A stretch of DNA of 6,507 nt from CAZJOD01 sp964547525 (GTDB lineage Bacteria; Bacillota; Clostridia; JAAYHZ01). A program made the translations under genes and the position numbers. Location: NCBI GenBank assembly GCA_964547525.1, contig CAZJOD010000190.1, positions 1 through 6,507 on the forward strand, given 5' to 3'. Positions 1 to 6,507 of the stretch are shown piece after piece. Under the pieces are notes generated by a model, which was not told the DNA's origin, did no database searches, and saw nothing but the letters and a program-made list of their open reading frames with translations. Position 1 is the stretch's first letter. Each line of letters opens with the position of its first letter.

Positions 1-53
1 CCTTTCAAAATCTATCTGCAACTATATTATCATTTATTTTACATTTTAAGTAT

Positions 54-73
54 ATTAAAAGTAAACTTTTAAT
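54..73. other. AT-only-type hairpin downstream of the last gene
   Basis: ATTAAAAG (54-61), loop TAAA, CTTTTAAT (66-73) form an eight-pair stem 54 bases beyond the stop at 127. It contains one G-C pair and is not followed by a U-run on the minus strand, so it is a poor terminator. No better terminator or gene is visible in positions 1-126, so transcription may continue past the left edge. Confidence 0.25.
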
Positions 74-126
74 TTATAAGCTTTAATAATTTTAATACGT
101 TGATTTTTACTACTTATCTAAAATTC

Positions 127-1098
127 TTAATCTATACCTAATTTACTTTTTATATATTTCATCCCCTTCTCATAATCACCATATTTATTCGTTCCCTGAC
201 ATGCTTTCCACTCCGGTAATGTTTCAAAACCATAATCACATATGCCTTGTACGGTATGTATTTTGTTATATATCATTATTAATAAGTCCTTTGCTCGAAA
301 ACTTTCATTTGGTGAAATTCCCAAAATATTAAATATATCAAGATCTTTTTTCCTATCTCTTAAAGCTCCTTGTGAAACACACCTTTTATCAGATGCGTCA
401 AAGTAACTACACGGCGGGCATATCATACATTTTTCACATCCCTCCGTCACTGTTATTATAATATTCGGATTATCCTTAATTTTCATCCAAAATTCGTACA
501 AATTATCCTCATTAATAGATTTAGATTCATCACCTTTATCCATAAAACAGGTCATACAAAGAATATGATGCATACGTATATATAGTCTATCAGCCGTTTC
601 TATTAAACTTTGGGATGATTTTTTTACCAAACTGTTGTCATACATGTATACCAAATATTTTTTTCCGCTTTTATAAGCAGTATTATCCGGTATAAAACCC
701 ATCTTTTCCGTAAAAGTATCCACATCTAAAACACTAAACAGTTCACTTATTCGTTGATTTAACAATTCAAACATAACACGCGATGTTCTTATACTACCGG
801 GAACGTAACCAAGAACTTGTAAAATGTCTAAATCTATTTTCATCTCATATAAATTAAGTTTTGGATACATATCCGTTTTATTTCCATTATCGTCAAATGA
901 CGTAACCAACTTTATTTTTTCATCAGGATCATTTTTTAATTTATCAGCGGTTATTTTCAAGTAAGCTAACTTATCAATACCACTTCCCCCTAATAACATT
1001 TGAATATAAAGTAATTCAACCGGTCTTACTTCTATTACATGATTTCCGTGATTAACCATCTTTTCATCTTCTTTCGTCAAGATATTAAATACATACAT
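127..1098 (-). CDS. Cys-rich DUF1284-like protein with a degenerate N-terminal second copy
   Basis: Function unknown. Residues about 171-300 resemble DUF1284 (COG3543): an R-x-HHILC start (H177, H178, C181, with C184), a dense C221-x2-C224-x2-C227-x2-C230 cluster, C240, an RDRKKDLDIFNILG helix region, then C287 and C300 near the end. Such spacing suits an Fe-S cluster or metal site; that is inference. The family is usually about 130 residues, so this protein is more than twice that length. Residues about 20-120 follow the same order of elements (VRPVELLYI, KLKNDPDEKIKLVTS, then KIDLDILQVLG) but contain no Cys, suggesting a tandem duplication with loss of ligands in copy one. There are no signal peptide or membrane segments, so it is probably cytoplasmic. 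It lies 10 bases after the AraC gene and is likely cotranscribed. The first ATG has no Shine-Dalgarno sequence; Met14 (ATG at 1057-1059), preceded by GAAAGAAGATGAAAAG, is a plausible alternative start. The DUF1284 match is by motif memory only. Confidence 0.7.
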   Translation of the reverse strand: MYVFNILTKEDEKMVNHGNHVIEVRPVELLYIQMLLGGSGIDKLAYLKITADKLKNDPDEKIKLVTSFDDNGNKTDMYPKLNLYEMKIDLDILQVLGYVPGSIRTSRVMFELLNQRISELFSVLDVDTFTEKMGFIPDNTAYKSGKKYLVYMYDNSLVKKSSQSLIETADRLYIRMHHILCMTCFMDKGDESKSINEDNLYEFWMKIKDNPNIIITVTEGCEKCMICPPCSYFDASDKRCVSQGALRDRKKDLDIFNILGISPNESFRAKDLLIMIYNKIHTVQGICDYGFETLPEWKACQGTNKYGDYEKGMKYIKSKLGID

Positions 1099-1108
1099 TT
1101 TTCAATTA

Positions 1109-2047
1109 TTAAGCGCGTCTTGTTGTTTTCCTGTATTGGCCCGGAGTAATCCCCATAATTTTTTTAAAACAACGATAAAAATATTCATACGAAGTTAAAC
1201 CTATGCTATTTACAATATCCTCAATTGGCACGTTTGTGCATTCCAATAATGATTTTGCATTTTCTATCCGATCGGACATCAGCTTTTGCGAAAAAGTACA
1301 GTTGTACATCTGCTGCATTATTCTATCTAAATGCCTAGTGGTTATAAATAACATATTAGAAAGATCTGTTCTTGATGCCTCGGGATTATTACCGTTCTCT
1401 CTAAAATATGTATCAATTATATACTTTTTGTCACATTCCTTAGTTTCGCTTACCAAATAAACTTTCTTTTTAATTTCGCAATTACAACTGATATTACGAA
1501 TAATTTCAATAATTACATTACCCATTAGAGTTTGTATTCTGTATTGAGACAGACAATCCCGGATAACATATTCACTGACGACATCAGCGATAATGTTTTC
1601 AAGCATAGGTAACTTAAACAAAAAATAATCATTGTTTGCAGTCAAACATGCATTTGTAATATTCTTTATATCCAATTTCGCTTTAACATACTCTTTATCA
1701 TTAACAGCAAATTCAAATGAATTTGTTATTGATTCACCGGTTTCTACATAAATTCCATGATATATATTCGGACTAATAACAACAGTTTCACCTTCTTGTA
1801 CCGTTACTTCATAATTTTTAAAAGATACTACAAATGAACCTTTAGAAGCAAAATGGACATCAAAAACAGGATGTGTATGTCTTGTTCCATCCATTGACTT
1901 ATTGCCCAATAAAAAGTCATTATCCAAAATTATTTCAAAAGGGATACCGGGTAATGAAATATTAATAACATCACCCGGATTATTTTTTTTTACATGTAAC
2001 AACTTCATATTAAACATAATTTTCCTATTAATATTAACCTGTTTCAT
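1109..2047 (-). CDS. AraC-family transcriptional regulator with N-terminal cupin domain
   Basis: DNA-binding regulator, probably of this sugar-use locus. The N-terminal part (about 35-115) is a cupin-like sensor: HTHPVFDVHF (H57, H59, H65), a strand-rich stretch, then the Gly-rich turn VQEGETVVISPNIYHG. The C-terminal part (about 205-308) is a complete AraC double helix-turn-helix: first HTH near 226-246 (TDLSNMLFITTRHLDRIMQQ), second near 274-297 (VPIEDIVNSIGLTSYEYFYR), ending in the family signature FKKIMGITPGQYRK. Length (312 aa) is normal for the family. It lacks membrane segments, unlike the larger AraC proteins with an extracellular sensor. The linker holds C188, C190 and C205, which is mildly unusual. 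It follows the binding-protein gene by 47 bases with no terminator between. The start is uncertain: Met1 has GAGGAG 18 bases upstream, which is too far, whereas Met11 has AGGA about 5 bases ahead. The true protein may be about 10 residues shorter. Confidence 0.92.
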   Translation of the reverse strand: MKQVNINRKIMFNMKLLHVKKNNPGDVINISLPGIPFEIILDNDFLLGNKSMDGTRHTHPVFDVHFASKGSFVVSFKNYEVTVQEGETVVISPNIYHGIYVETGESITNSFEFAVNDKEYVKAKLDIKNITNACLTANNDYFLFKLPMLENIIADVVSEYVIRDCLSQYRIQTLMGNVIIEIIRNISCNCEIKKKVYLVSETKECDKKYIIDTYFRENGNNPEASRTDLSNMLFITTRHLDRIMQQMYNCTFSQKLMSDRIENAKSLLECTNVPIEDIVNSIGLTSYEYFYRCFKKIMGITPGQYRKTTRRA

Positions 2048-2065
2048 AATAGAACGATTTATAGG

Positions 2066-2071
2066 CTCCTC
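2066..2071 (-). promoter_or_regulatory. Shine-Dalgarno-like GAGGAG ahead of the AraC gene, unusually distant
   Basis: GAGGAG lies 18 bases before the first ATG (2045-2047), too far for efficient initiation, and no ATG, GTG or TTG in that frame is closer. A nearer AGGA lies about five bases before Met11 (ATG at 2015-2017), which may be the real start. Confidence 0.4.
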
Positions 2072-2094
2072 GATATCAGCTTAACACATCCGAC

Positions 2095-3912
2095 TTATTT
2101 AGGAAACAGTTTAAAAGATTCATCATTATAATACTCAACCAAATCTTCTAAACCTGCCGCATATAAAGTATCAATGTATTGTACCCATTCTGAATTGAAA
2201 TCGGCTATTTCTCCTTTTAACATTCTGTTCCTAAAGTCGTTAATAATTGTATTCATCGAATCTTTAACCGTATTATAATGTTTATTATAATCGTCAATCT
2301 TATCACCCATATATATTCTTGAGATCAGTTTATCAGGTAGCAGTTTTAATTTGCTTAATCCGTCGGTATAATTATTAAGGAAATCATATAATCTAATATG
2401 GTACTCGTTATAACTGTATGTTGCTATAATATTATTTTGAAAATTAGTAATCCCGAATATACCAAGACTAGAAGTTCCGCCATATTTAACAGGTATCTTA
2501 TCGGTAGGTGTTTTTAACATAGGGCTTTTTAACGGTTCACCCGCCCATTTATAATGAACATTCTCAATTCCGTATTGATAACGGAAACAGTTATCACCGA
2601 AACTTGTATAATTTATGATTCTTAATATTCTTTCGAGCTTATCATCCGATACGTCACAACCAAATATTAATCCACCGGTTGCTCCTGCTACGAACGGTTC
2701 AATATTATTAAAAGTGTACCCGGATCCTTTCGGTCCAACCGGAGGTAAAATTGTAACATATGAAGCATCCGAATTTTTCATTATGGTGTTTCCCGGAGGG
2801 GTAATATATTCTCCTGTCGCTGAGACATATGTAACATATTGCGAGTGAGAAACAATAAATCCGCATAAACCTTCTCCCCAAGTTTGGTATGATTCCTTAT
2901 CCCAACTTGAAACTCCGGGTAAACCTCTAACATAACCTTTTTGGTAATTTTCCGATACCCATTTATAAAAGTCCCTATAGCCTGTAAACGCATAAAACGG
3001 TACATAATCCTTACTTGAGCTATCCTGATCTTTAAACAGCCAATTGTTCAAGCTCGAATAACCAAACATAGGCTCGAATGTCTGTTTCCAAGTTATATCC
3101 GGTCTTATGGCACCAAATGTGTCATCTTCCCCGTTTCCATCGGGATCATCTTCAGTAAATGCACGTAGCATCTCGTTTATATCATCCAAGGTATATTTAT
3201 GATTTGTAAAGTATAACCTGTCTTTATACATTTCTGCCATGAGCTCTACCGGATAAAGGTTATCGGGTTCCATACCGATATTAGATAACCAATCCAATCT
3301 TATCATAAAGTGATTTTCAAGAAAGTTATGTCTACCGCTTAAGAAATTCATCATTAGCATCTCGTTAGGTTTATCCGGACAAGCATTGTATGTCCATCCT
3401 ATAGGGGTTTTTTGCATTTCGTTATAATATTCGGGTAATACAGTTTTGAATGTCTGTATAGGAACCGTTCTTATAAATTTTTCATTGTATAGATAAACCG
3501 GATCCCTATATATATACCCAATATCAGGTATATCTCCGGCTGCAAGCATCATTGTTATCGGTTCCAAATCAGCTGTACTTACACGTATATTCCATGGTTC
3601 AAGTTCAACATTGAACAAGTCTTCCAACTCGAGTTCGTCCCATCTGCCTTCATTATATTGCCAAGTGTTCCATAACCATGATATGGTCATTTTGTCTTCA
3701 AAAGGATTTTTCTCTGATATTTGAACAGTAGTTGTCTCAATTTTGGTAGTTGTCTCAACTTTAGTTGTCACAACACTTGCCGTAGTGCCAGGTGATGTTA
3801 TTGTAGACTCTATTGTCTCTTCAAGCGGAGTTACTCCCGTACTACATGATACAAGCCCGAACAATAATAATACTCCAATCAATACAGAGATGATTTTTAC
3901 AACCTCTTTCAT
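2095..3912 (-). CDS. Extracellular solute-binding lipoprotein (LplA-like, oligosaccharide ABC uptake)
   Basis: Membrane-anchored substrate-binding protein of a carbohydrate ABC importer. Residues 1-23 form a lipoprotein signal peptide: MKEVVK, a hydrophobic core, and lipobox LVSC with Cys23 as the lipidated residue. Residues 24-66 are a Thr/Ser-rich linker with the near-repeat KVETTTKIETTT, probably a wall-spanning spacer. The binding domain follows: TISWLWNTW (76-84), the family-typical MMLAAGDIPDIGY (121-133), RLDWLSNIGMEPDN (205-218), and a calcium-loop-like DDPDGNGEDDTFG (255-267), common in the long LplA-type binding proteins of Clostridia and Paenibacillus. Many Trp and Tyr residues suit sugar stacking. 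At 605 aa it is slightly longer than usual for this class, partly owing to the linker. The ATG is supported by GGGGAGG 11 bases upstream. No permease or ATPase gene is in the window; such proteins are normally encoded beside two LplB/YtcP-type permeases, so its partners must lie elsewhere. Substrate is not predictable from sequence. Confidence 0.9.
   Translation of the reverse strand: MKEVVKIISVLIGVLLLFGLVSCSTGVTPLEETIESTITSPGTTASVVTTKVETTTKIETTTVQISEKNPFEDKMTISWLWNTWQYNEGRWDELELEDLFNVELEPWNIRVSTADLEPITMMLAAGDIPDIGYIYRDPVYLYNEKFIRTVPIQTFKTVLPEYYNEMQKTPIGWTYNACPDKPNEMLMMNFLSGRHNFLENHFMIRLDWLSNIGMEPDNLYPVELMAEMYKDRLYFTNHKYTLDDINEMLRAFTEDDPDGNGEDDTFGAIRPDITWKQTFEPMFGYSSLNNWLFKDQDSSSKDYVPFYAFTGYRDFYKWVSENYQKGYVRGLPGVSSWDKESYQTWGEGLCGFIVSHSQYVTYVSATGEYITPPGNTIMKNSDASYVTILPPVGPKGSGYTFNNIEPFVAGATGGLIFGCDVSDDKLERILRIINYTSFGDNCFRYQYGIENVHYKWAGEPLKSPMLKTPTDKIPVKYGGTSSLGIFGITNFQNNIIATYSYNEYHIRLYDFLNNYTDGLSKLKLLPDKLISRIYMGDKIDDYNKHYNTVKDSMNTIINDFRNRMLKGEIADFNSEWVQYIDTLYAAGLEDLVEYYNDESFKLFPK
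3728..3775 (-). repeat. Short in-frame tandem repeat encoding the Thr-rich linker
   Basis: The plus strand shows GTAGTTGTCTCAA[T/C]TTT at 3728 and again at 3746 (18-base period), followed by a shorter related copy, TAGTTGTCACAAC, from 3762. On the coding strand these give the repeated (V/I)ETTTK unit between lipobox and binding domain. Both periods are multiples of three, so copy-number change would alter linker length without a frameshift. Confidence 0.6.
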
Positions 3913-3923
3913 TTTAATTCAGA

Positions 3924-3930
3924 CCTCCCC
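3924..3930 (-). promoter_or_regulatory. Ribosome binding site of the solute-binding lipoprotein gene
   Basis: GGGGAGG on the minus strand, the strongest Shine-Dalgarno sequence in the window, ends 11 bases before the ATG at 3910-3912. Spacing is slightly long. The lipoprotein signal peptide begins directly at that ATG, which supports the start. Confidence 0.7.
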
Positions 3931-3947
3931 TGCATAATTTGCATAAT
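3931..3947. repeat. Tandem TGCATAAT direct repeat just upstream of the binding-protein ribosome site
   Basis: Two exact copies of TGCATAAT (3931-3938 and 3940-3947) are separated by one base and abut the GGGGAGG ribosome site. An inverted seven-base copy, TTATGCA, occurs at 3977-3983. Placement in the leader of an induced gene would suit a regulator-binding site, but the repeat unit is short and AT-rich. Confidence 0.35.
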
Positions 3948-4001
3948 ATTCACTTTTTGTTGTAATGTATGAAAGTTTATGCATTATCATACTAATATTG
4001 T

Positions 4002-4032
4002 ATTATAATTTGTATAAAATCATAATTGTTTA
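4002..4032 (-). promoter_or_regulatory. Possible sigma-A promoter for the binding-protein gene
   Basis: The 158-base gap contains a perfect TATAAT on the minus strand (4002-4007). The upstream -35 candidate TAAACA (4027-4032) matches TTGACA at four of six positions, with a long 19-base spacer. A second -10-like TATGAT lies a little downstream with no better -35. The region is so AT-rich that a chance TATAAT is expected often, hence the low confidence. If real, it would let the binding protein be made independently of the glycosidase. Confidence 0.3.
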
Positions 4033-4036
4033 GACT

Positions 4037-4059
4037 GACAGAAAATGATTTTTCATGTC
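4037..4059 (-). other. Hairpin after the hydrolase gene (weak terminator or RNA-processing site)
   Basis: Starting 11 bases after the hydrolase stop codon, the transcript can fold GACA, bulged U, GAAAA / loop AUCA / UUUUC, UGUC: nine pairs with one bulge. No U-run follows (AGUCUAAAC), so it is not a standard intrinsic terminator. It could attenuate, or protect a processed 3' end. A competing fold is possible: AAAATCAT within this element can pair with ATGATTTT about 20 bases further downstream. Confidence 0.35.
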
Positions 4060-4070
4060 TTTATAGGTTA

Positions 4071-4874
4071 TTATTTTGATATCATTACTCTGGTATCATA
4101 ATCGTTAACTTTCATTTGGTGCAAAAACCACTTTTCAGCAACTTCCGGATACATCTCATGCGGACCGTCAAAAATGTCTAAAAATACACGTGCTTGTGGA
4201 AATTTACGTGACAACTCACAATAAAGATCCATACTGTGAAAATATGAAATACTCATATCAAACCTTCCGTGAAATATTTTAATATTCGCTTGTGCAATTT
4301 CGTTAATATATGATATTGGTGAACGATATAAATATTCTTGAATATTATTGTCGTTCGGAGCACCTCCACAACAAGCTTCGATGCCTTTGACATAGGATTC
4401 GGATCCGCCTGTTTCGATATAGACTTTGTATAATTCCTCATACCATCTTTTTACATCGGTTAAAGGACAGTATGAACAAACCGCTTTCCATAGCTTTGGT
4501 GCGTAACCTGCCGCAAGAAGTGCCATGTGTCCGCCGCCACTTCCCCCTATCAGTAAAATATTGTCACTATCGACTAAATAATTTTTTTTCATATAGTCAA
4601 CAGCATCTAAAATATCCTGTTTAGCAGCTATTGAACCACATGCATATCTTGCATTGGAATTCGTTTTTAAATTAGGTCCTCTGAATTCGGGTAATACTAA
4701 ATGCCATTCATTACGTTTGGTTATCGGCAAAAGATTTTCTATTTGATTAGTTCGATCACAACTCCAAGAGTGCAATCCGACTAATAAAGGTCTTGGCCGG
4801 TTATTATCAACTGAATACATCAAAGACGGTTGCAGTGTATTATCGTATGTACTTCTAATTAACACCTCTTTCAT
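4071..4874 (-). CDS. Alpha/beta-hydrolase, prolyl-oligopeptidase/acetyl-esterase-like
   Basis: Serine hydrolase, probably a cytoplasmic esterase acting on ester groups of a carbohydrate; a peptidase role is possible but less likely at this size. The 267-aa single domain shows the expected order: PLLVGLHSWS (29-38; oxyanion loop after strand 3), LVLPEFRGPN (59-68), DILDAVDYMKKNY (87-99) and VDSDNILLIGGSGGGHMALL (101-120), with the G-x-S-x-G nucleophile elbow at Ser112. HGRFDMSIS follows, with acid Asp206, and DGPHEMY, with His239. All three triad residues are present, so the enzyme should be active. It lacks the N-terminal beta-propeller of true S9 peptidases and has no signal peptide. The start is well supported by GAGAGGAG ending 6 bases before the ATG. 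It lies 64 bases after the glycosidase-like gene, consistent with joint removal of sugar and ester decorations (inference). Acetyl-xylan esterase-like specificity is possible but unproven. Confidence 0.87.
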   Translation of the reverse strand: MKEVLIRSTYDNTLQPSLMYSVDNNRPRPLLVGLHSWSCDRTNQIENLLPITKRNEWHLVLPEFRGPNLKTNSNARYACGSIAAKQDILDAVDYMKKNYLVDSDNILLIGGSGGGHMALLAAGYAPKLWKAVCSYCPLTDVKRWYEELYKVYIETGGSESYVKGIEACCGGAPNDNNIQEYLYRSPISYINEIAQANIKIFHGRFDMSISYFHSMDLYCELSRKFPQARVFLDIFDGPHEMYPEVAEKWFLHQMKVNDYDTRVMISK

Positions 4875-4880
4875 AAAAAT

Positions 4881-4888
4881 CTCCTCTC
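4881..4888 (-). promoter_or_regulatory. Ribosome binding site of the alpha/beta-hydrolase gene
   Basis: On the minus strand this reads GAGAGGAG, six bases before the ATG at 4872-4874. Sequence and spacing are near ideal, which fixes this start. Confidence 0.8.
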
Positions 4889-4938
4889 AGTACATATTCT
4901 CCCGGTAGGTTTTGCTATTTAATTCTGAATTTTTATTT

Positions 4939-6507
4939 TTACTGTATTATTAATTTTATCTTAAAAATTTCTACAACGTTTTGTTCGTCTACAAGATGCG
5001 AATAATTTAAATCAACATCCATTTCAGATCCCCCTTCTATCAAAGGACAAACAATGTCATATGACAATCGATTGGAGTTTGAATTAACATGTACATTAAT
5101 CCTATTTTCCTGGTTAAACGGACCTGTTACAAAAGCTCCGTCGGGATTACGCGAAATTATATAATGTTGTTTATTTGATCGACTTACCAAAAACATATCA
5201 AGCTTATCCTTTCCACTTCCTCTGTCCGGATAAATGAAATCATCTTGTCTTATCATATCAATTTTACTAATTTGAAAATATATAAACAATTTGTTACCGG
5301 ATACTCCTATATCCGCAACACAAAATTCATTCATATCTGAACTAAGCATGTCTATATTTGTCGTACCATGACTTCCTGCTCCCGCCATATAGTCTTGGTC
5401 GGCAATATTTTTTATTTCAGTCAAGCCTGATGATATAGGTTTAACTTTTATCGTGCCACCGTTTTCTTTTAATTCCAAAGCTGTATCGAACTCATCACAT
5501 ATATTACAATATATTGTTTTTCTTTGACCTGTTTTATCTTCATGGTTATCATTATTTTTTCTTAAAGAGAGTAATTGTTCTTTTGTAACAGTATGCGAAG
5601 GATTAAATTCGCAACTATATGTATATTCGATTAACCTATTCATAAAATAATCACAAGCCGGATTTTCCGGAATCATATCTCCGGTGAAAACAAGAACAGA
5701 ACCTCTACCTATGTTGTATTCAAACAGTATTCCTTGCTTTCTTACTTCTTTTTCAGAGCTAATAACTTGAATTAAAGGATCATATGGTATTAAATTATTA
5801 AATAATACCGCACTTGTTTTCTCAGACATGATAGGATAAAACTGCCAGCCTGCATAACCGTCATGTGGTATACAATCTGTCAAAGGATGTTTTTTAATAT
5901 ATGTTCCTACATTAGCTTTCTTATTGCTTGAATGTCCGGTTGCAAGAGCATATTGAATACATAAACTTTTTAGCTCCGCATCTGTCAATACTACCAGTTT
6001 TCCTCCTTCTTCCACAAACTTTATACACTCCTCATCAACTTTGGTTGTAAAGCTTATTTGTGTATGTCTATCATCTGTACAATGAGCAAACCGATTCATC
6101 AATTGTTTTGAATCATGTAAAAAATGTGCATCCAATTGCTTTCGCTTTTGCACAGGATATATGAAAAAATCCCACATATTTCTTGTTTCCCCGTTAAGCC
6201 AACATAAGGTTGCCCTAATCGTTACTTTAGTAGGTCGCTTACATGCAGGCCACTTTATAATACAAGGCGTTAAATAGCATACCTTACCATTAGGTATATA
6301 ATTACAGTCTACTTCATATGATTGAAATACCGAATTGTCTATAATCATTTCTATACAAAGCTTTGCGTCGTTTATATCACTTTGTCCAAAGTGCGAAACA
6401 GTCCACATACCGTGGAAAACACTATTTTCAGAAAAACAACGAATTCTTCGATCTGTAAAATCTAATATTATTACAGTATCCGTTTGTATCATCCTATTTT
6501 TTTCATA
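4939..6507 (-). CDS. C-terminal part of a GH2/beta-galactosidase-like glycosidase (5' end outside window)
   Basis: The reading frame is open through the right edge, so 523 codons are visible. The ATG at 6490-6492 is probably internal: it has no properly spaced ribosome site, and the following residues (DTVIILDFTDRRIR, then HGMWTVSHFG) already match the beta-sandwich that follows the barrel in GH2-like glycosidases. Numbering from that Met: 5-113 is an Ig-like sandwich ending NMWDFFIYP; 120-300 is a Rossmann/amidotransferase-like domain with GGKLVVLTDAEL, HPLTDCIPHDGYAGWQF, YDPLIQVIS, LFEYNIGRGSVLVFTGD and CDYFMNRLIEYTYS; 300-350 is a polar linker; 350-517 is a beta-rich domain resembling CBM9-type sugar-binding modules (DDFIYPDRGSGKDKLDMFLVS). 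These C-terminal domains are familiar from large uncharacterised GH2-type proteins. No catalytic Glu can be assigned, because the barrel would be upstream. It could also be a free-standing non-catalytic protein if translation starts just outside the window. Confidence 0.68.
   Translation of the reverse strand, partial: YEKNRMIQTDTVIILDFTDRRIRCFSENSVFHGMWTVSHFGQSDINDAKLCIEMIIDNSVFQSYEVDCNYIPNGKVCYLTPCIIKWPACKRPTKVTIRATLCWLNGETRNMWDFFIYPVQKRKQLDAHFLHDSKQLMNRFAHCTDDRHTQISFTTKVDEECIKFVEEGGKLVVLTDAELKSLCIQYALATGHSSNKKANVGTYIKKHPLTDCIPHDGYAGWQFYPIMSEKTSAVLFNNLIPYDPLIQVISSEKEVRKQGILFEYNIGRGSVLVFTGDMIPENPACDYFMNRLIEYTYSCEFNPSHTVTKEQLLSLRKNNDNHEDKTGQRKTIYCNICDEFDTALELKENGGTIKVKPISSGLTEIKNIADQDYMAGAGSHGTTNIDMLSSDMNEFCVADIGVSGNKLFIYFQISKIDMIRQDDFIYPDRGSGKDKLDMFLVSRSNKQHYIISRNPDGAFVTGPFNQENRINVHVNSNSNRLSYDIVCPLIEGGSEMDVDLNYSHLVDEQNVVEIFKIKLIIQ

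Noticed and set aside
54..73. Intrinsic terminator after the last gene
   Set aside because: The stem has one G-C pair and no following U-run, so it is recorded only as a weak hairpin.
1203..1460. Plus-strand open frame of 85 codons inside the AraC gene
   Set aside because: It is antisense to a clear AraC coding region, has no ribosome site and gives a protein with no recognisable motif.
2615..2848. Plus-strand frame of 77 codons within the binding-protein gene
   Set aside because: It lies wholly antisense to a well-supported coding region and lacks start signals.
3743..3937. Plus-strand frame with Val/Ser-rich product opposite the lipoprotein signal peptide
   Set aside because: Its composition is the mirror of the Thr-rich linker and hydrophobic signal sequence on the other strand, and it has no independent support.
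3931..3983. CRISPR or phage attachment-like repeat array
   Set aside because: There are only three eight- or seven-base units with irregular spacing, and no integrase, cas gene or tRNA is nearby.
6489..6506. Possible upstream gene ending in an ATGA overlap with the glycosidase-like frame
   Set aside because: The ATG at 6504-6506 reaches a TGA overlapping the ATG at 6490-6492, which would mimic translational coupling. The domain match on either side of that ATG and the open frame to the edge favour a continuous longer gene.

Overview
The window is strongly AT-rich (about one third G+C by eye), uses the standard code, and carries only minus-strand genes with purine-rich Gram-positive-type ribosome binding sites. 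The substrate-binding lipoprotein with a Thr-rich linker, the AraC/cupin regulator and the glycosidase piece are of types common in gut and rumen Clostridia. A low-GC Firmicute (Lachnospiraceae/Oscillospiraceae-like) is the best guess. This is inferred from composition and gene types, not from a marker gene.

In transcription order (right to left) there are five genes. (1) The 3' part of a large GH2/beta-galactosidase-like protein (4939-6507); its frame stays open to the window edge, so its N-terminus and probable catalytic barrel lie outside. (2) A cytoplasmic alpha/beta-hydrolase with a visible Ser-Asp-His triad (4071-4874). (3) A 605-aa solute-binding lipoprotein of the LplA-like oligosaccharide type (2095-3912). 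(4) An AraC-family regulator with an N-terminal cupin (1109-2047). (5) A 323-aa Cys-rich protein whose C-terminal half resembles DUF1284 and whose N-terminal half looks like a second copy that has lost its cysteines (127-1098). Gaps are 64, 158, 47 and 10 bases, which suggests one carbohydrate-use operon. The 158-base gap carries a hairpin, a possible promoter and short repeats, so the binding-protein gene may also have its own control.

A working picture, by inference: the lipoprotein captures a glycan fragment outside the cell, the glycosidase and the esterase-like hydrolase act on the sugar and its ester or other decorations, and the AraC protein senses a sugar and controls the locus. No permease or ATPase gene is in view, so transport depends on genes elsewhere. 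The least explained member is the terminal DUF1284-like protein, which has a dense Cys cluster suited to an Fe-S cluster or metal site and no obvious role in sugar metabolism. No RNA genes, insertion sequences or CRISPR arrays were seen, and no intergenic stretch exceeds 160 bases.
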